DNA from: Pontibacillus salicampi
Lineage (GTDB): Bacteria; Bacillota; Bacilli; Bacillales; BH030062
Direction: 5' to 3'
DNA: 64,000 bases
Assembly: GCF_042434395.1 (NCBI RefSeq)
Contig: NZ_JBHLTP010000005.1
Coordinates: forward strand, 90,067-154,066
In this document: positions 24,407-33,211 of the stretch, one piece after another
Position numbering within the stretch: the stretch's first letter is position 1
How the letters are laid out: every line of letters starts with the position of its first letter
The notes under the pieces: model-generated
Seen by the model: only the letters and a program-made list of their open reading frames with translations
What the model was told of the DNA's origin: nothing
Databases searched by the model: none
Made by a program: the position numbers and the translations under genes

Positions 24407-25881
24407 TATTTCGCACCTCCCAGGGACGGCTTGTGTGTATGGAAATCAGTCGCCTGCTCGAATGCATGCGCCGCACGATAGACTGTACTCTCATCGAAGT
24501 GGTTACCGATGATCTGCAGCCCAATTGGCAATCCTTCCGTAGAGAAGCCACATGGCACAGAGATGCCTGGAACACCTGCTAGGTTAACAGGAATGGTCAA
24601 AATATCGTTGGCATACATCGTTAGTGGGTCTTCTGTCTTCTCGCCAACTTTAAATGCTGGTGTTGGGGTAGTAGGTCCAATAATCACATCGTAGTCCTCA
24701 AATACTTTTTCGAAATCTTGCTTGATAAGCGTGCGGACTTTTTGAGCCTTTTTGTAATACGCATCGTAGTAGCCGGAGCTTAAAGCAAAGGTACCGAGCA
24801 TAATACGGCGTTTTACTTCATCACCGAAGCCTTCACTACGGGAAAGCTTAAACATATCAATCATGTTCTCTGCTTGAGTGGAACGACGACCATATCGTAC
24901 TCCATCAAAGCGTGCCAGGTTAGCAGAAGCTTCTGATGAAGATAACAGGTAATACGTAGATAGGGCATATTTAGAGTGTGGAAGCGTTACTTCCTCAAAC
25001 GTTGCTCCCATATCTTCGTACACTTTTAACGCATTACGAACGGCCGTTTTTACTTCCTCGGTTACTCCTTCGCCGAAGTATTCTTTAGGAACACCAATTT
25101 TAAGACCCTTCACGTCTCCTGTGAGAGCTTTTGTATAAGAAGGGACTTCTACATTAGCCGAGGTAGAATCCATTGCGTCATGACCTGCTATTGTCTCTAG
25201 GACGTATGCATTATCTTCCACGGATCGTGTTAGTGGGCCAATCTGGTCTAGAGAGGATGCGAATGCAATTAAACCAAAACGGGATACACGACCGTACGTT
25301 GGCTTCAGTCCTACCACTCCGCAATATGCAGCCGGCTGACGAATAGAGCCGCCCGTATCGGAGCCTAAGGCAAACGGAACCTCACCAGCGGCAACAGCAG
25401 CTGCTGAACCACCGCTAGATCCCCCTGGTACATAATCCGTGTTCCACGGGTTACGCGTTGCATAGTAGCTAGAGTTCTCGTTAGAAGAACCCATCGCAAA
25501 TTCGTCCATGTTCAGTTTACCAACTGTAACGGATTCAGCTGTATCAAGCTTTTGAATAACATGAGCATCGTATAGTGGGTCGTACAGGTTGTCTAGAATT
25601 TGACTGGCAGCCGTTGTGCGCAATCCCTTCGTAACGATGTTATCTTTAATACCGATAGGCATTCCGAAAAGGATGCCACGACCTTCCTTCGTGCCGCGAA
25701 GCTCGTCTAATTGCTTAGCGCGCTCTCTTGCGCCTTCTTCATTTAACGTTACAAATGCCTTCACTTCTTCGTCCACTTCTTCAATACGCTTATACGCTTC
25801 ATCTAGTAGATCATTTACGCTGATCTCCTTGTTATGTAACCACTCTTGAATTTCGGACAGTTTGTGATCAAATAGCGACAT
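24406..25881 (-). CDS. gatA: Asp-tRNA(Asn)/Glu-tRNA(Gln) amidotransferase subunit A
   Basis: 491 residues, the amidase that releases ammonia from glutamine. Amidase-signature Ser-cis-Ser-Lys triad: Lys in G-I-K-D-N-I, the serine cluster in G-G-S-S-G-G-S-A-A-A and S-D-T-G-G-S-I-R-Q-P-A. Full length. Twelve nucleotides after gatC and one-nucleotide overlap with gatB. Confidence 0.97.
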   Translation of the reverse strand: MSLFDHKLSEIQEWLHNKEISVNDLLDEAYKRIEEVDEEVKAFVTLNEEGARERAKQLDELRGTKEGRGILFGMPIGIKDNIVTKGLRTTAASQILDNLYDPLYDAHVIQKLDTAESVTVGKLNMDEFAMGSSNENSSYYATRNPWNTDYVPGGSSGGSAAAVAAGEVPFALGSDTGGSIRQPAAYCGVVGLKPTYGRVSRFGLIAFASSLDQIGPLTRSVEDNAYVLETIAGHDAMDSTSANVEVPSYTKALTGDVKGLKIGVPKEYFGEGVTEEVKTAVRNALKVYEDMGATFEEVTLPHSKYALSTYYLLSSSEASANLARFDGVRYGRRSTQAENMIDMFKLSRSEGFGDEVKRRIMLGTFALSSGYYDAYYKKAQKVRTLIKQDFEKVFEDYDVIIGPTTPTPAFKVGEKTEDPLTMYANDILTIPVNLAGVPGISVPCGFSTEGLPIGLQIIGNHFDESTVYRAAHAFEQATDFHTHKPSLGGAK

Positions 25882-25893
25882 GTGTTTCCCTCC

Positions 25894-26184
25894 CTATTCC
25901 AATACGGATGGCACGCGAAATTGGCCATCTTGTTTTTCTGGTGCGTTTTTTAGTGCATCTTCTTGAGAAATCCATTCTTTCGGTTCATCTTTACGCATAA
26001 CATTTTTCAAATCTAGAACATGTGTAGTTGGTTCTACATGATCTGTATCTAATTCATTTAATTGTTCTGCAAAGGTAATGATATCGTCTAATTGCTTCGT
26101 AAACATATCTGCTTCGTCTTCAGAAACGTGCAAACGAGCTAAATGAGCAACGTGCTTTACCTGTTCTTTACTAATTCTGGACAA
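25894..26184 (-). CDS. gatC: Asp-tRNA(Asn)/Glu-tRNA(Gln) amidotransferase subunit C
   Basis: 96 residues, the small belt subunit wrapping GatA and GatB. Typical core V-K-H-V-A-H-L-A-R-L, F-T-K-Q-L-D-D-I-I and P-T-T-H-V-L. I place the start at TTG 26184 (product M-S-R-I-S-K-E-Q), because the only ribosome site, ATGGAGG, lies 8 nt before it and includes the upstream in-frame ATG at 26199, which therefore cannot serve as the start. Confidence 0.93.
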   Translation of the reverse strand: MSRISKEQVKHVAHLARLHVSEDEADMFTKQLDDIITFAEQLNELDTDHVEPTTHVLDLKNVMRKDEPKEWISQEDALKNAPEKQDGQFRVPSVLE

Positions 26185-26281
26185 TTGAATAACCTCCATT
26201 CGAGTCGAACCTCACATAATATAAGATGATACCAAACATACCGCCTAACAATCAATGTTCACACTTATTCTTTACAAAACA

Positions 26282-26318
26282 AAAGGACCTCTGCACCTAT
26301 TATAGGGAGAGGTCCTTG
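26282..26318 (-). terminator. Terminator of opuE
   Basis: AAGGACCTCT / AGAGGTCCTT with a 15-nt loop, then TTGTTTTG on the minus strand; between opuE and gatC. Confidence 0.85.
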
Positions 26319-26332
26319 TTAACATTTTTACA

Positions 26333-27856
26333 TTACTTCGCTTTTGCTTCATCGAATTCTTGCTTGATTTCATCAGATGGTTCAGTGCCCATTAGACTGA
26401 CAACAATGGCCACTATACCACAGATTAAGAAGCCTGGAACAATTTCGTATAATGCAAAAGCATCTTTAATAAACAGCTTCCAGATAACTACGGTTGCAGC
26501 TCCGGAAAGAATACCAAACATTGCTCCGTTTCTAGTTAACTTTTTCCAGAACAGGGACAATAGAATAATTGGACCGAAGGAGGCTCCAAATCCTGCCCAT
26601 GCATAGCTAACTAACTCTAGTACAGATTTTTCGGCCCCATAAGCTAGAATAATTGCCAGTAGCGCAATAACAGCAACAGAGATACGACCAACCCATACTA
26701 GCTCTCTTTCAGAAGCATTCTTACGCAGAATTGCCTTGTAAAAGTCCTCTGCCACAGCAGATGAGGATACAAGCAGCTGAGAGTCAATAGTACTCATAAT
26801 AGCTGAAAGAATAGCAGCTAGTAGAATACCTGCAATGACCGGATTGAAAAGCAACTGGGAGAAAGCAATAAAGATCTTCTCTGCTTCTGAGCTATCCGGA
26901 AGCATCGAGAAGCCATTCTGTTCGACTACCTTCACCCCAACGTCCGCTAGCTGTCCTGCATTAGCTGCATCACTTACATAAGCTATTCCTACAAAGCCTG
27001 TGAAGATAGCTCCGTATAATCCAAGAATCATCCACGTAACACCGATAAAGCGTGCTTTAGGGACATCCTTTGGAGAACGCAGCGCCATAAAACGTGTAAT
27101 AATGTGCGGCTGACCGAAATAGCCAAGTCCCCACGCTAAGGATGATACAATACTTAATAACGTAACCCCTTCAACCATGTTGACACGAGATGGATCAATG
27201 TTACCAACGGTTGTAACAACTTCGTTCCAGCCGCCTAACTGGTTAATGGCAACGATTGGCACTGCAATAAGAGCGACAAACATTAAGATTCCTTGGACAA
27301 AGTCTGTCCAGCTTACCGCCAGGAATCCACCTAAGAAAGTATAGGAAATAATAACAATGGCTCCAATCCAAAGCGCCTGGTTATAGCCCATATCGAATGA
27401 TGCTGAGAATAATTGCGCTCCGGCTACCATTCCCGAAGAAGTATAGAAGGTAAAGAATAGCAAAATAACAAGCGCGGAGATAACACGCAAAATATGGGAG
27501 TTGTCATGGAAGCGATTTTCAAAGAAGTCTGGAACTGTAATGGAGTCTTTAGCAACCTCCGTGTATGTTCTCAGGCGACGGGCAACGAATTGCCAGTTAA
27601 GATAGGCACCAATAGCAAGTCCTATTCCGATCCATGCTGCAGAAAAACCATTAATATATATAGCACCTGGCAAGCCAAGTAACAGCCAGCCACTCATATC
27701 AGAGGCACCGGCACTTAATGCTGCAACACCTGGCCCCAGTCGACGCCCTCCTAATACATAGTCTGACAAATTACTTGTCAGTCGGGAAGCAATTAAACCG
27801 ATTAATAGCATCCCTAGTAAATATACGATAAACGTAATTAACGTAGCAGTACTCAT
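26333..27856 (-). CDS. opuE: Sodium/proline symporter (osmoprotective OpuE/PutP)
   Basis: 507 residues, about 13 membrane helices, sodium:solute symporter family (SSS). Diagnostic stretches: the S-A-G-A-S-D-M-S-G-W-L-L-L-G-L-P-G-A segment and A-V-S-W-T-D-F-V-Q-G of proline symporters. In B. subtilis the orthologue between yerI and gatC is OpuE, an osmotically induced proline importer, and the position here just before gatC is the same; PutP for catabolic proline uptake is the alternative. The start codon lies 6 nt after the stop of a 36-codon gene, and the ribosome site AAAGGAG is inside that gene, so translation is coupled. Confidence 0.93.
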   Translation of the reverse strand: MSTATLITFIVYLLGMLLIGLIASRLTSNLSDYVLGGRRLGPGVAALSAGASDMSGWLLLGLPGAIYINGFSAAWIGIGLAIGAYLNWQFVARRLRTYTEVAKDSITVPDFFENRFHDNSHILRVISALVILLFFTFYTSSGMVAGAQLFSASFDMGYNQALWIGAIVIISYTFLGGFLAVSWTDFVQGILMFVALIAVPIVAINQLGGWNEVVTTVGNIDPSRVNMVEGVTLLSIVSSLAWGLGYFGQPHIITRFMALRSPKDVPKARFIGVTWMILGLYGAIFTGFVGIAYVSDAANAGQLADVGVKVVEQNGFSMLPDSSEAEKIFIAFSQLLFNPVIAGILLAAILSAIMSTIDSQLLVSSSAVAEDFYKAILRKNASERELVWVGRISVAVIALLAIILAYGAEKSVLELVSYAWAGFGASFGPIILLSLFWKKLTRNGAMFGILSGAATVVIWKLFIKDAFALYEIVPGFLICGIVAIVVSLMGTEPSDEIKQEFDEAKAK

Positions 27857-27862
27857 CTGCTC

Positions 27863-27973
27863 TTATTCGCTCCTTTCAGTAAATAACGTAATAATGGATA
27901 GTAAAATTAATATTGGCATTGGGACGAATAAAAAGAACCACGTAGCCCCGGTTACTGCGAAATCTTCGCCCAT
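27863..27973 (-). CDS. Symporter small accessory membrane peptide
   Basis: 36-residue single-helix peptide: M-G-E-D-F-A-V-T-G-A-T-W-F-F, then a hydrophobic segment containing F-V-P-M-P-I-L-I-L-L-S-I-I, ending F-T-E-R-S-E. A perfect AAAGGAGGT lies 8 nt before the ATG. It directly precedes opuE (6 nt gap) and shares its ribosome site region. Small single-helix proteins encoded just upstream of SSS-family transporters are a known pattern (symporter small accessory proteins); whether this one is needed for OpuE assembly or activity is inference. Confidence 0.72.
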   Translation of the reverse strand: MGEDFAVTGATWFFLFVPMPILILLSIITLFTERSE

Positions 27974-28286
27974 CTTCCGACCTCCTTTATAATCTTTGAA
28001 TTATATATACAACCCTATACAATTTTCATCCAATTCTGAAATCAATTAGATGCATGAATAAGGTAGCACACAGCTTAACGATTATGAACTAATATAACAC
28101 AAACATTTTATTAGAACATTCTAAATTTTTTATTAATAAAGCCTATATGAATAATTATACACTATTGTTCGACATTTTGGTCTATATATATCCAAATACC
28201 TATATGTATTCACTATCATTAATAAAATTAAATCCATCATTTTCATATATTTCCCCAAATATGAAAATAAATGTTTACAAATATAT
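27974..28286. promoter_or_regulatory. A+T-rich upstream region of opuE
   Basis: No gene. Very A+T-rich with many possible -10 boxes; it must hold the opuE promoter, expected to be osmotically controlled, but I cannot pick a unique promoter or operator. Confidence 0.4.
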
Positions 28287-28319
28287 ACAAAAACGAGGCT
28301 AGATGATACTAGCCTCGTC
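28287..28319 (-). terminator. Terminator of the yrrT-luxS-mccA-mccB operon
   Basis: GACGAGGCTAG / CTAGCCTCGT stem with a 6-nt loop followed by TTTTTG on the minus strand. It lies about 270 nt after the mccB stop, so the transcript would carry repeat array B in its 3' untranslated region. Confidence 0.8.
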
Positions 28320-28411
28320 AGACTGTCGTGAAAGTACGATACTGATTAAAAAAGCTACCTCGCCTACCAAAGATAAGCTTAGATGGGCGTGCTCATAAAG
28401 CACAATATAGA

Positions 28412-28555
28412 ATTTCGCTTATATTTTTTGAGGTTCGCCTATAAATTTTGAAATCCGCTCATAAATTTTGATATTCGCCCATATTTTTAAAAATTCGCCC
28501 ATAAATTTCGATATTCGCCTATAAATACAGAAATTCGCCTATATTTATCAAAACA
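28412..28555. repeat. 20-bp tandem repeat array (copy B, seven units)
   Basis: CGC cores recur at 28416, 28436, 28456, 28476, 28496, 28516 and 28536: seven units with an exact 20-bp period. Consensus about TTCGCCYATAAATTTTGAWA. The same unit in reverse complement forms copy C near 40.1 kb. Non-coding (the period is not a multiple of three). Confidence 0.88.
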
Positions 28556-28588
28556 TGGTTTTTCCTCATGCTGAGTGGCTTGTTTTTA

Positions 28589-29725
28589 CTAGCCGCGTAA
28601 TGCTTGCTCGAAATCTTCTTTTAAATCTTCAACGTCCTCAAGACCAATTGATACGCGCACTAGCCCATCCGTAATCCCTAATTCGGCACGGCGCTCTCGT
28701 GGGATGGATGCATGTGTCATTTTTGCTGGTACTGAAATAAGACTCTCCACCGCGCCAAGACTTTCAGCAAGAGTAAAGTAGCGGAGGTTGCGTAATAATT
28801 TATCCGCATTTTCGGCACTGCCTACATCAAAGGAGATCATGCCACCTCCCCCTCTTGCCTGCTTCACATGAGTATCATGGCCTGCATGGGAGGTAAGCCC
28901 AGGATAATAAATAGTGCTCACTTGCGGATGGGTTTCCAAAAAGGATAGGAAGGATTTCGTATTGGCTTCAATTTCTTCCATGCGGACGCCTAGCGTTTTA
29001 ATGCCACGCATTAACAGCCAGGAATCCTGAGGTCCAAGCACTGCTCCGGCTGAGTTTAGTACAAAGTGCACATCCTTGGCTAGCTGATCTGAATTCACCA
29101 CTACTAGACCAGCTACAACATCACTATGACCGCCCAGATATTTCGTTGCACTATGCAGGACAATATCTGCTCCAAAATCAATCGGATTCTGCCAATACGG
29201 TGTACTGAATGTATTATCTACAATAAAGGTCAGATCATGCTCTTTAGCAATTTCCGCCGTTTCTGTAAGGTCTGTTATTTTCAGCAAAGGGTTGGTTGGC
29301 GTTTCTACATAAATAGCTTTCGTGTTCGGCTGAATGGCTTCTTTAATAGCCTCTCCATTAGATGTATCTACAAAGGATACTTCCAGGTTAAACCGGTCTA
29401 GTACATTGGATACAAGACGGTACGTTCCACCATACACATCATCTGTGAAAATGATATGGTCACCGCTCTTATAAAGCATAAGAACAGATGTAATAGCAGC
29501 CATGCCAGAGCCAAAAGCAAAGCCTGCCACACCGCCTTCGATATCTTTTATTAATTCCTCTAAAGCATAGCGGGTAGGATTTCCTGTCCGGGAATACTCA
29601 TAGCCTTTATGCTGTCCAACTCCGTCCTGCTTGTAGGTACTAACTTGATATATAGGAACGGAAACGGCACCTGTTTGCTCGTCGCCGGTAATGCCACCGT
29701 GGATTAATTTCGTTTTTCTTCTCAT
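28589..29725 (-). CDS. mccB: Cystathionine gamma-lyase / homocysteine gamma-lyase
   Basis: 378 residues, PLP enzyme of the Cys/Met metabolism family: Y-S-R-T-G-N-P-T-R near residue 47, F-G-S-G-M-A-A near 72 and the PLP lysine in S-A-T-K-Y-L-G-G-H-S-D. Start ATG 29725 follows GAGGAGTG and lies 4 nt after the mccA stop; an upstream in-frame ATG lies inside mccA. As last gene of yrrT-luxS-mccA-mccB it should cleave cystathionine to cysteine, as YrhB does in B. subtilis, rather than act as cystathionine gamma-synthase. Confidence 0.92.
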   Translation of the reverse strand: MRRKTKLIHGGITGDEQTGAVSVPIYQVSTYKQDGVGQHKGYEYSRTGNPTRYALEELIKDIEGGVAGFAFGSGMAAITSVLMLYKSGDHIIFTDDVYGGTYRLVSNVLDRFNLEVSFVDTSNGEAIKEAIQPNTKAIYVETPTNPLLKITDLTETAEIAKEHDLTFIVDNTFSTPYWQNPIDFGADIVLHSATKYLGGHSDVVAGLVVVNSDQLAKDVHFVLNSAGAVLGPQDSWLLMRGIKTLGVRMEEIEANTKSFLSFLETHPQVSTIYYPGLTSHAGHDTHVKQARGGGGMISFDVGSAENADKLLRNLRYFTLAESLGAVESLISVPAKMTHASIPRERRAELGITDGLVRVSIGLEDVEDLKEDFEQALRG

Positions 29726-29729
29726 TGTA

Positions 29730-30647
29730 TCACTCCTCATAGATCCCTTGACTAATATATCGTTCACTACTGTCTGGAAAGACTGTCACAATGTTCGTCC
29801 CAGGCTTTGCACTCCTAGCCTCTCGCATAGCAGCTACAAATGCTGCACCGGACGAACTCGCAACCAGTAAGCCTTCCTGTAAGGCGAGTAGCTTTGCTGC
29901 TGCAAATGCTTCCTCATCAGAAATGGTATAAATCTGATCGAAATAGGCCGAGTCCATATAGGATGGTAAGAACTCCATCCCTATTCCTTCTGTTCGATGG
30001 GATCCTGCTTCTCCCCCATTTAGAATAGACCCTTCTGGCTCTACAATGACGGTTTTCGTGTGAGGGTTCTTCTCCTTTAAATAGCGTGCTGTCCCCATAA
30101 AGGTTCCGCCTGTGCCGCCTCCTGCTACAAAAATATCCACGTGCCCTTCTAATGCTTCATAAATCTCAGGCGCAAGTGTTTCGTAATAGGTGAGCGGGTT
30201 GGCTGCATTATTGAATTGTTGAGGACAATAGGCTTTCGGTATCTCTGCACAGAGCTCTTCAGCCTTACTAATGGCTCCCCTCATACCTTCTTCTGTTGGA
30301 GTATTAATAATCTCAGCGCCTAATGCTCTCATCAGCATCTGTTTTTCCTTGCTGAATTTCTTCGGCGTCACGAATAGGACACGGAATCCGCGTCCAATAG
30401 CCGCTAGTGCAATACCAATCCCTGTATTACCAGCAGTCGGTTCTATAATCGTTCCACCAGGCTGCAATGCCCCTGTATCTAGAGCATCCTGTAGTAATTT
30501 TTGACCCAGGCGGTCCTTAATGCTTCCGCCTGGGTTAAAGTATTCTAGCTTAGCAAACAGTCGGACCTCGTTTGGAAGAGGCACCTTCGTTAATTGTATG
30601 AGTGGTGTATTTCCAATCAGATCCTGAACGGTTGTCACGTACTTCAT
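29730..30647 (-). CDS. mccA: O-acetylserine-dependent cystathionine beta-synthase
   Basis: 305 residues, PLP fold type II. PLP lysine in N-P-G-G-S-I-K-D-R and the phosphate loop T-A-G-N-T-G-I-G. Cysteine synthases share this fold, but the pairing with mccB and luxS points to MccA (YrhA), which joins homocysteine and O-acetylserine to cystathionine. Start ATG 30647 has AAGGAG 8 nt upstream; a longer frame overlaps luxS without a ribosome site. Confidence 0.9.
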   Translation of the reverse strand: MKYVTTVQDLIGNTPLIQLTKVPLPNEVRLFAKLEYFNPGGSIKDRLGQKLLQDALDTGALQPGGTIIEPTAGNTGIGIALAAIGRGFRVLFVTPKKFSKEKQMLMRALGAEIINTPTEEGMRGAISKAEELCAEIPKAYCPQQFNNAANPLTYYETLAPEIYEALEGHVDIFVAGGGTGGTFMGTARYLKEKNPHTKTVIVEPEGSILNGGEAGSHRTEGIGMEFLPSYMDSAYFDQIYTISDEEAFAAAKLLALQEGLLVASSSGAAFVAAMREARSAKPGTNIVTVFPDSSERYISQGIYEE

Positions 30648-30660
30648 TGCTGTTAGCTCC

Positions 30661-31128
30661 TTACTGTTCGTCTGCAAACACCTGTGTCCATTCATCCTTC
30701 TTATCTAGCAGTTCCTGCGCAAGCTGTTTAGCTCCTTCTAAGCTGTGGCTTGCTGCAAATCCGCATTGCACTTCATTGCAGGCAGGTACTTCCGTCGCTT
30801 CAAGGACGTCCTTAAGGGTGTTCTCTATTACTGATAACACGTTTTCATAGCTGTCATCATTTAGCAGGGCGATGTAAAACCCAGTCTGACATCCCATCGG
30901 ACCAACATCTAAAATATGATCGTGGTGATTCCGACTGAACTCTGCCATCATATGCTCTAACGAGTGGAGAGATGGCATATCCATGTGCTCCTGGTTTGGC
31001 TGCTTGATGCGCAGATCATACTTATAAATTTTGTCCCCGCTTGGTCCTTCTGTAATTCCGACAAGGCGTACATATGGCGCCTTTACTTTTGTATGATCTA
31101 AATTAAAGCTTTCCACGTTCATTGGCAT
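30661..31128 (-). CDS. luxS: S-ribosylhomocysteine lyase (autoinducer-2 synthase)
   Basis: 155 residues, full length. Zinc ligands in H-S-L-E-H (His54, His58) and Cys126 of N-E-V-Q-C-G-F; M-G-C-Q-T-G-F motif near 83. Splits S-ribosylhomocysteine to homocysteine plus DPD, the AI-2 precursor. In B. subtilis luxS stands alone and the corresponding operon slot between yrrT and mccA holds mtnN (SAH nucleosidase); here luxS occupies it. Confidence 0.96.
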   Translation of the reverse strand: MPMNVESFNLDHTKVKAPYVRLVGITEGPSGDKIYKYDLRIKQPNQEHMDMPSLHSLEHMMAEFSRNHHDHILDVGPMGCQTGFYIALLNDDSYENVLSVIENTLKDVLEATEVPACNEVQCGFAASHSLEGAKQLAQELLDKKDEWTQVFADEQ

Positions 31129-31150
31129 GAAAAATCTCTCCCTTACCTTT

Positions 31151-31792
31151 TTATTGTTTTATTGCCTTCATTAACCAAACGTATTGGTTTAATTGTTCAA
31201 ACATGACTTCAAATCCATGACGTTTACACATTTCATCTAGGGTTGGAATATCACTGTAATACTCCGTTGATAAATCTTCGGCTAGATTATGGTGATAGGC
31301 AGCTATCGCCTTTTCAATCATGTGCCGTTTTGCTTGCTTTGTCGGAAAGATTGTATCCGCAAAAGCAATTACCCCTCCCGGTGCTAGTAGATTGCTATAT
31401 TTCTCCAATGCCTCTTCCTTCTCTTCATCTGTTAAATGATGAAAAGCATAAGAACTCACAATAGAATCTATCGGTACATCTAAAGAAGGGAACTCTATAA
31501 AATCTCCCTCTTGTATCTTTGCCTCTGGAACCTTCAGCTGACCAATCTTCAACATTTCGAAGGATGGCTCCACACCGTACACAGTGAAGCGCTGATCAAC
31601 AAGCTTTCTCGTCAAATTTCCTGTTCCTACCCCAAACTCCAGTACATTCGGACCCTTTGCCTGCACAGCCACAGCATGAAGAATATCATCATATCCTTTA
31701 AATACTTCTTGATATTGAATATCCTTTCCAGCTACTGTCTGGTCATAGGATTTTGCCCAGCCATCAAATAAATCTATAAATTCCCTACCCAT
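31151..31792 (-). CDS. yrrT: Class I SAM-dependent methyltransferase YrrT
   Basis: 213 residues. S-adenosylmethionine motif V-L-E-F-G-V-G-T-G-N-L-T at about 48-59, then V-E-P-S-F-E-M and the S-S-Y-A-F-H-H-L-T-D-E-E-K segment. Orthologue of B. subtilis YrrT, first gene of the methionine-to-cysteine operon; substrate unknown. Length and N-terminal G-R-E-F-I-D-L-F-D-x-W fit the family. Confidence 0.9.
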   Translation of the reverse strand: MGREFIDLFDGWAKSYDQTVAGKDIQYQEVFKGYDDILHAVAVQAKGPNVLEFGVGTGNLTRKLVDQRFTVYGVEPSFEMLKIGQLKVPEAKIQEGDFIEFPSLDVPIDSIVSSYAFHHLTDEEKEEALEKYSNLLAPGGVIAFADTIFPTKQAKRHMIEKAIAAYHHNLAEDLSTEYYSDIPTLDEMCKRHGFEVMFEQLNQYVWLMKAIKQ

Positions 31793-31810
31793 TTATCGTT
31801 TCACCTCAAC

Positions 31811-31867
31811 GGTAATTTTTATAATTCCTATGAGTTTACTAGGTTTTTGTCTATTATGGTGAGTATA
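31811..31867 (-). promoter_or_regulatory. Promoter and possible CymR operator of the yrrT operon
   Basis: On the minus strand a TATACT -10 (31867-31862) is followed by CTCATAGGAATTATAA (about 31836-31821), which resembles the CymR box found upstream of cysteine-regulated operons in Bacillus and Staphylococcus, including yrrT. Position just downstream of the -10 would allow repression when cysteine is plentiful. The -35 is poor. Confidence 0.4.
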
Positions 31868-32002
31868 GCATAGCCTAGAATAGGAAGTAAATAGGCATGC
31901 GCCTAATTTACAAATACTTACTCCAGTATATGGAAGGGCTTACATTTATGATAACAAATAGAATTGTTTCTGTCGTTAGGGATGGAATGTTTCATACACC
32001 AC

Positions 32003-32033
32003 AAAAAAAGAGATCCCCCTCAAGGGAATCTCC
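32003..32033 (-). terminator. Terminator of the pcrB-pcrA-ligA-camS operon
   Basis: GGAGATTCCC / GGGGGATCTC with a TTGA loop and seven T on the minus strand, abutting the camS stop. Confidence 0.88.
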
Positions 32034-32034
32034 A

Positions 32035-33195
32035 TTATTGCCCATAAATATGAACATACGGCTCATCTTGACCTGGTTCTCTCGAGATGAGTGCTTCCTG
32101 GCCATCATGGGATTCTATATTCACTTCCAAGGCAAAGTAGTTAGGGAAATTTTCAACGATAAGCGAATACACATATTGTGTTAACCCAATTACCTCCGTT
32201 TGCCCTTTGAACTCTATTGGGATCTCAATGGTTAACTCGGTCAATTGGTCATCCACATAGAAGCCACGGCCGACTACACCTATATAATTCGGGAAGTATT
32301 CTTCCACGTCACTCTGGAGATTACTGATTAAATTGGCGTCTTCTGGATGCTGTCCTTTCCCTTCCTCAGATGGGAATAGAACATGATCCTCTTCAATGGT
32401 GTCCCAGCTGCCAACCTTCAAGTCACCGCCTTTTACAGCGGTCTTTGCCACAAAGTTACCTGGCACCATGGAGCCTTTTTCCTCTTCACGGTAAATGGCG
32501 AACATAATCGGCACGTCTTCTAGATCTTCCATTTCACGAAGGCGTTCGAGCACTGTCTGCGCTATATCCTTCGCTTCTTTCATCATCTCATCTGTGCTAA
32601 TGTCCTCTGTGCGAACTGCTCCGCCAACTTCGGTTTGAAAGCGGAATTGTGATTTCATCGCGAGGCCGATAGAGATGCCCTCTGTTTGCACTACATTACC
32701 TTCTTTACTTTGCTTTAAATAGTCCTGTTCAAGAATATGAGATAGATATTTCGGTTTATCCCTCAGCTCTTCTTCCCCTGCATCCTCCTTCACAGCGGGA
32801 TTCAAGCCTCCTTCTGTTCCATCGGACTCACTGTTATTTTTAGAGCGGTCCAGCCAATCGTACAAAATATCGTCTGTTAAGTATTGGCCTTCCTGAAAGT
32901 AATATTCCTTTGGATCATATACACTTTTGGAATGCCGGCGGAGACCTACTTCCATTTCCTTAATATCTAGTCGATTAGTTATTTGATTCGTAATAACTCC
33001 TCGTGATTTACTCGGCTTATATTCCTCCAACGGACGATAGTACTCATCAGATATATTGTATTTCGGCACGATTGCCTTTTCTTTATTACTTTGTTCTGTG
33101 GTTTCGACGCCTACTTCCTCGTTCTTCTCATAGGCGGGAGCGCATCCTGTTATGATTAAAACAAGGCTCAACACTGACAATGCGATCCGCTTCAT
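32035..33195 (-). CDS. camS: CamS-family lipoprotein
   Basis: 386 residues. Signal peptide with lipobox I-T-G-C (Cys18), so a membrane-anchored lipoprotein; CamS/YerH family (CamS sex-pheromone-precursor domain). In staphylococci and enterococci the processed signal peptide acts as a pheromone; in Bacillus the function is unknown. Syntenic with B. subtilis yerH just after ligA. An acidic linker lies around 20-50. Confidence 0.93.
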   Translation of the reverse strand: MKRIALSVLSLVLIITGCAPAYEKNEEVGVETTEQSNKEKAIVPKYNISDEYYRPLEEYKPSKSRGVITNQITNRLDIKEMEVGLRRHSKSVYDPKEYYFQEGQYLTDDILYDWLDRSKNNSESDGTEGGLNPAVKEDAGEEELRDKPKYLSHILEQDYLKQSKEGNVVQTEGISIGLAMKSQFRFQTEVGGAVRTEDISTDEMMKEAKDIAQTVLERLREMEDLEDVPIMFAIYREEEKGSMVPGNFVAKTAVKGGDLKVGSWDTIEEDHVLFPSEEGKGQHPEDANLISNLQSDVEEYFPNYIGVVGRGFYVDDQLTELTIEIPIEFKGQTEVIGLTQYVYSLIVENFPNYFALEVNIESHDGQEALISREPGQDEPYVHIYGQ

Positions 33196-33211
33196 GTTTT
33201 CTCCACTCTCC

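Noticed and set aside
28020..28286. Coding potential upstream of opuE
   Set aside because: Stops occur in every frame within about 30 codons and there is no ribosome site; treated as promoter region.
14279..28343. AGTACGATACT shared by the palindrome near 14.3 kb and a site at 28.33 kb as a common regulator site
   Set aside because: Only one arm recurs, not the palindrome, and an 11-bp match alone is within chance after looking at many candidates.
28412..28555. CRISPR array
   Set aside because: The 20-bp period leaves no room for repeat plus spacer, units diverge gradually rather than alternating fixed and unique parts, and no cas gene is in the window.
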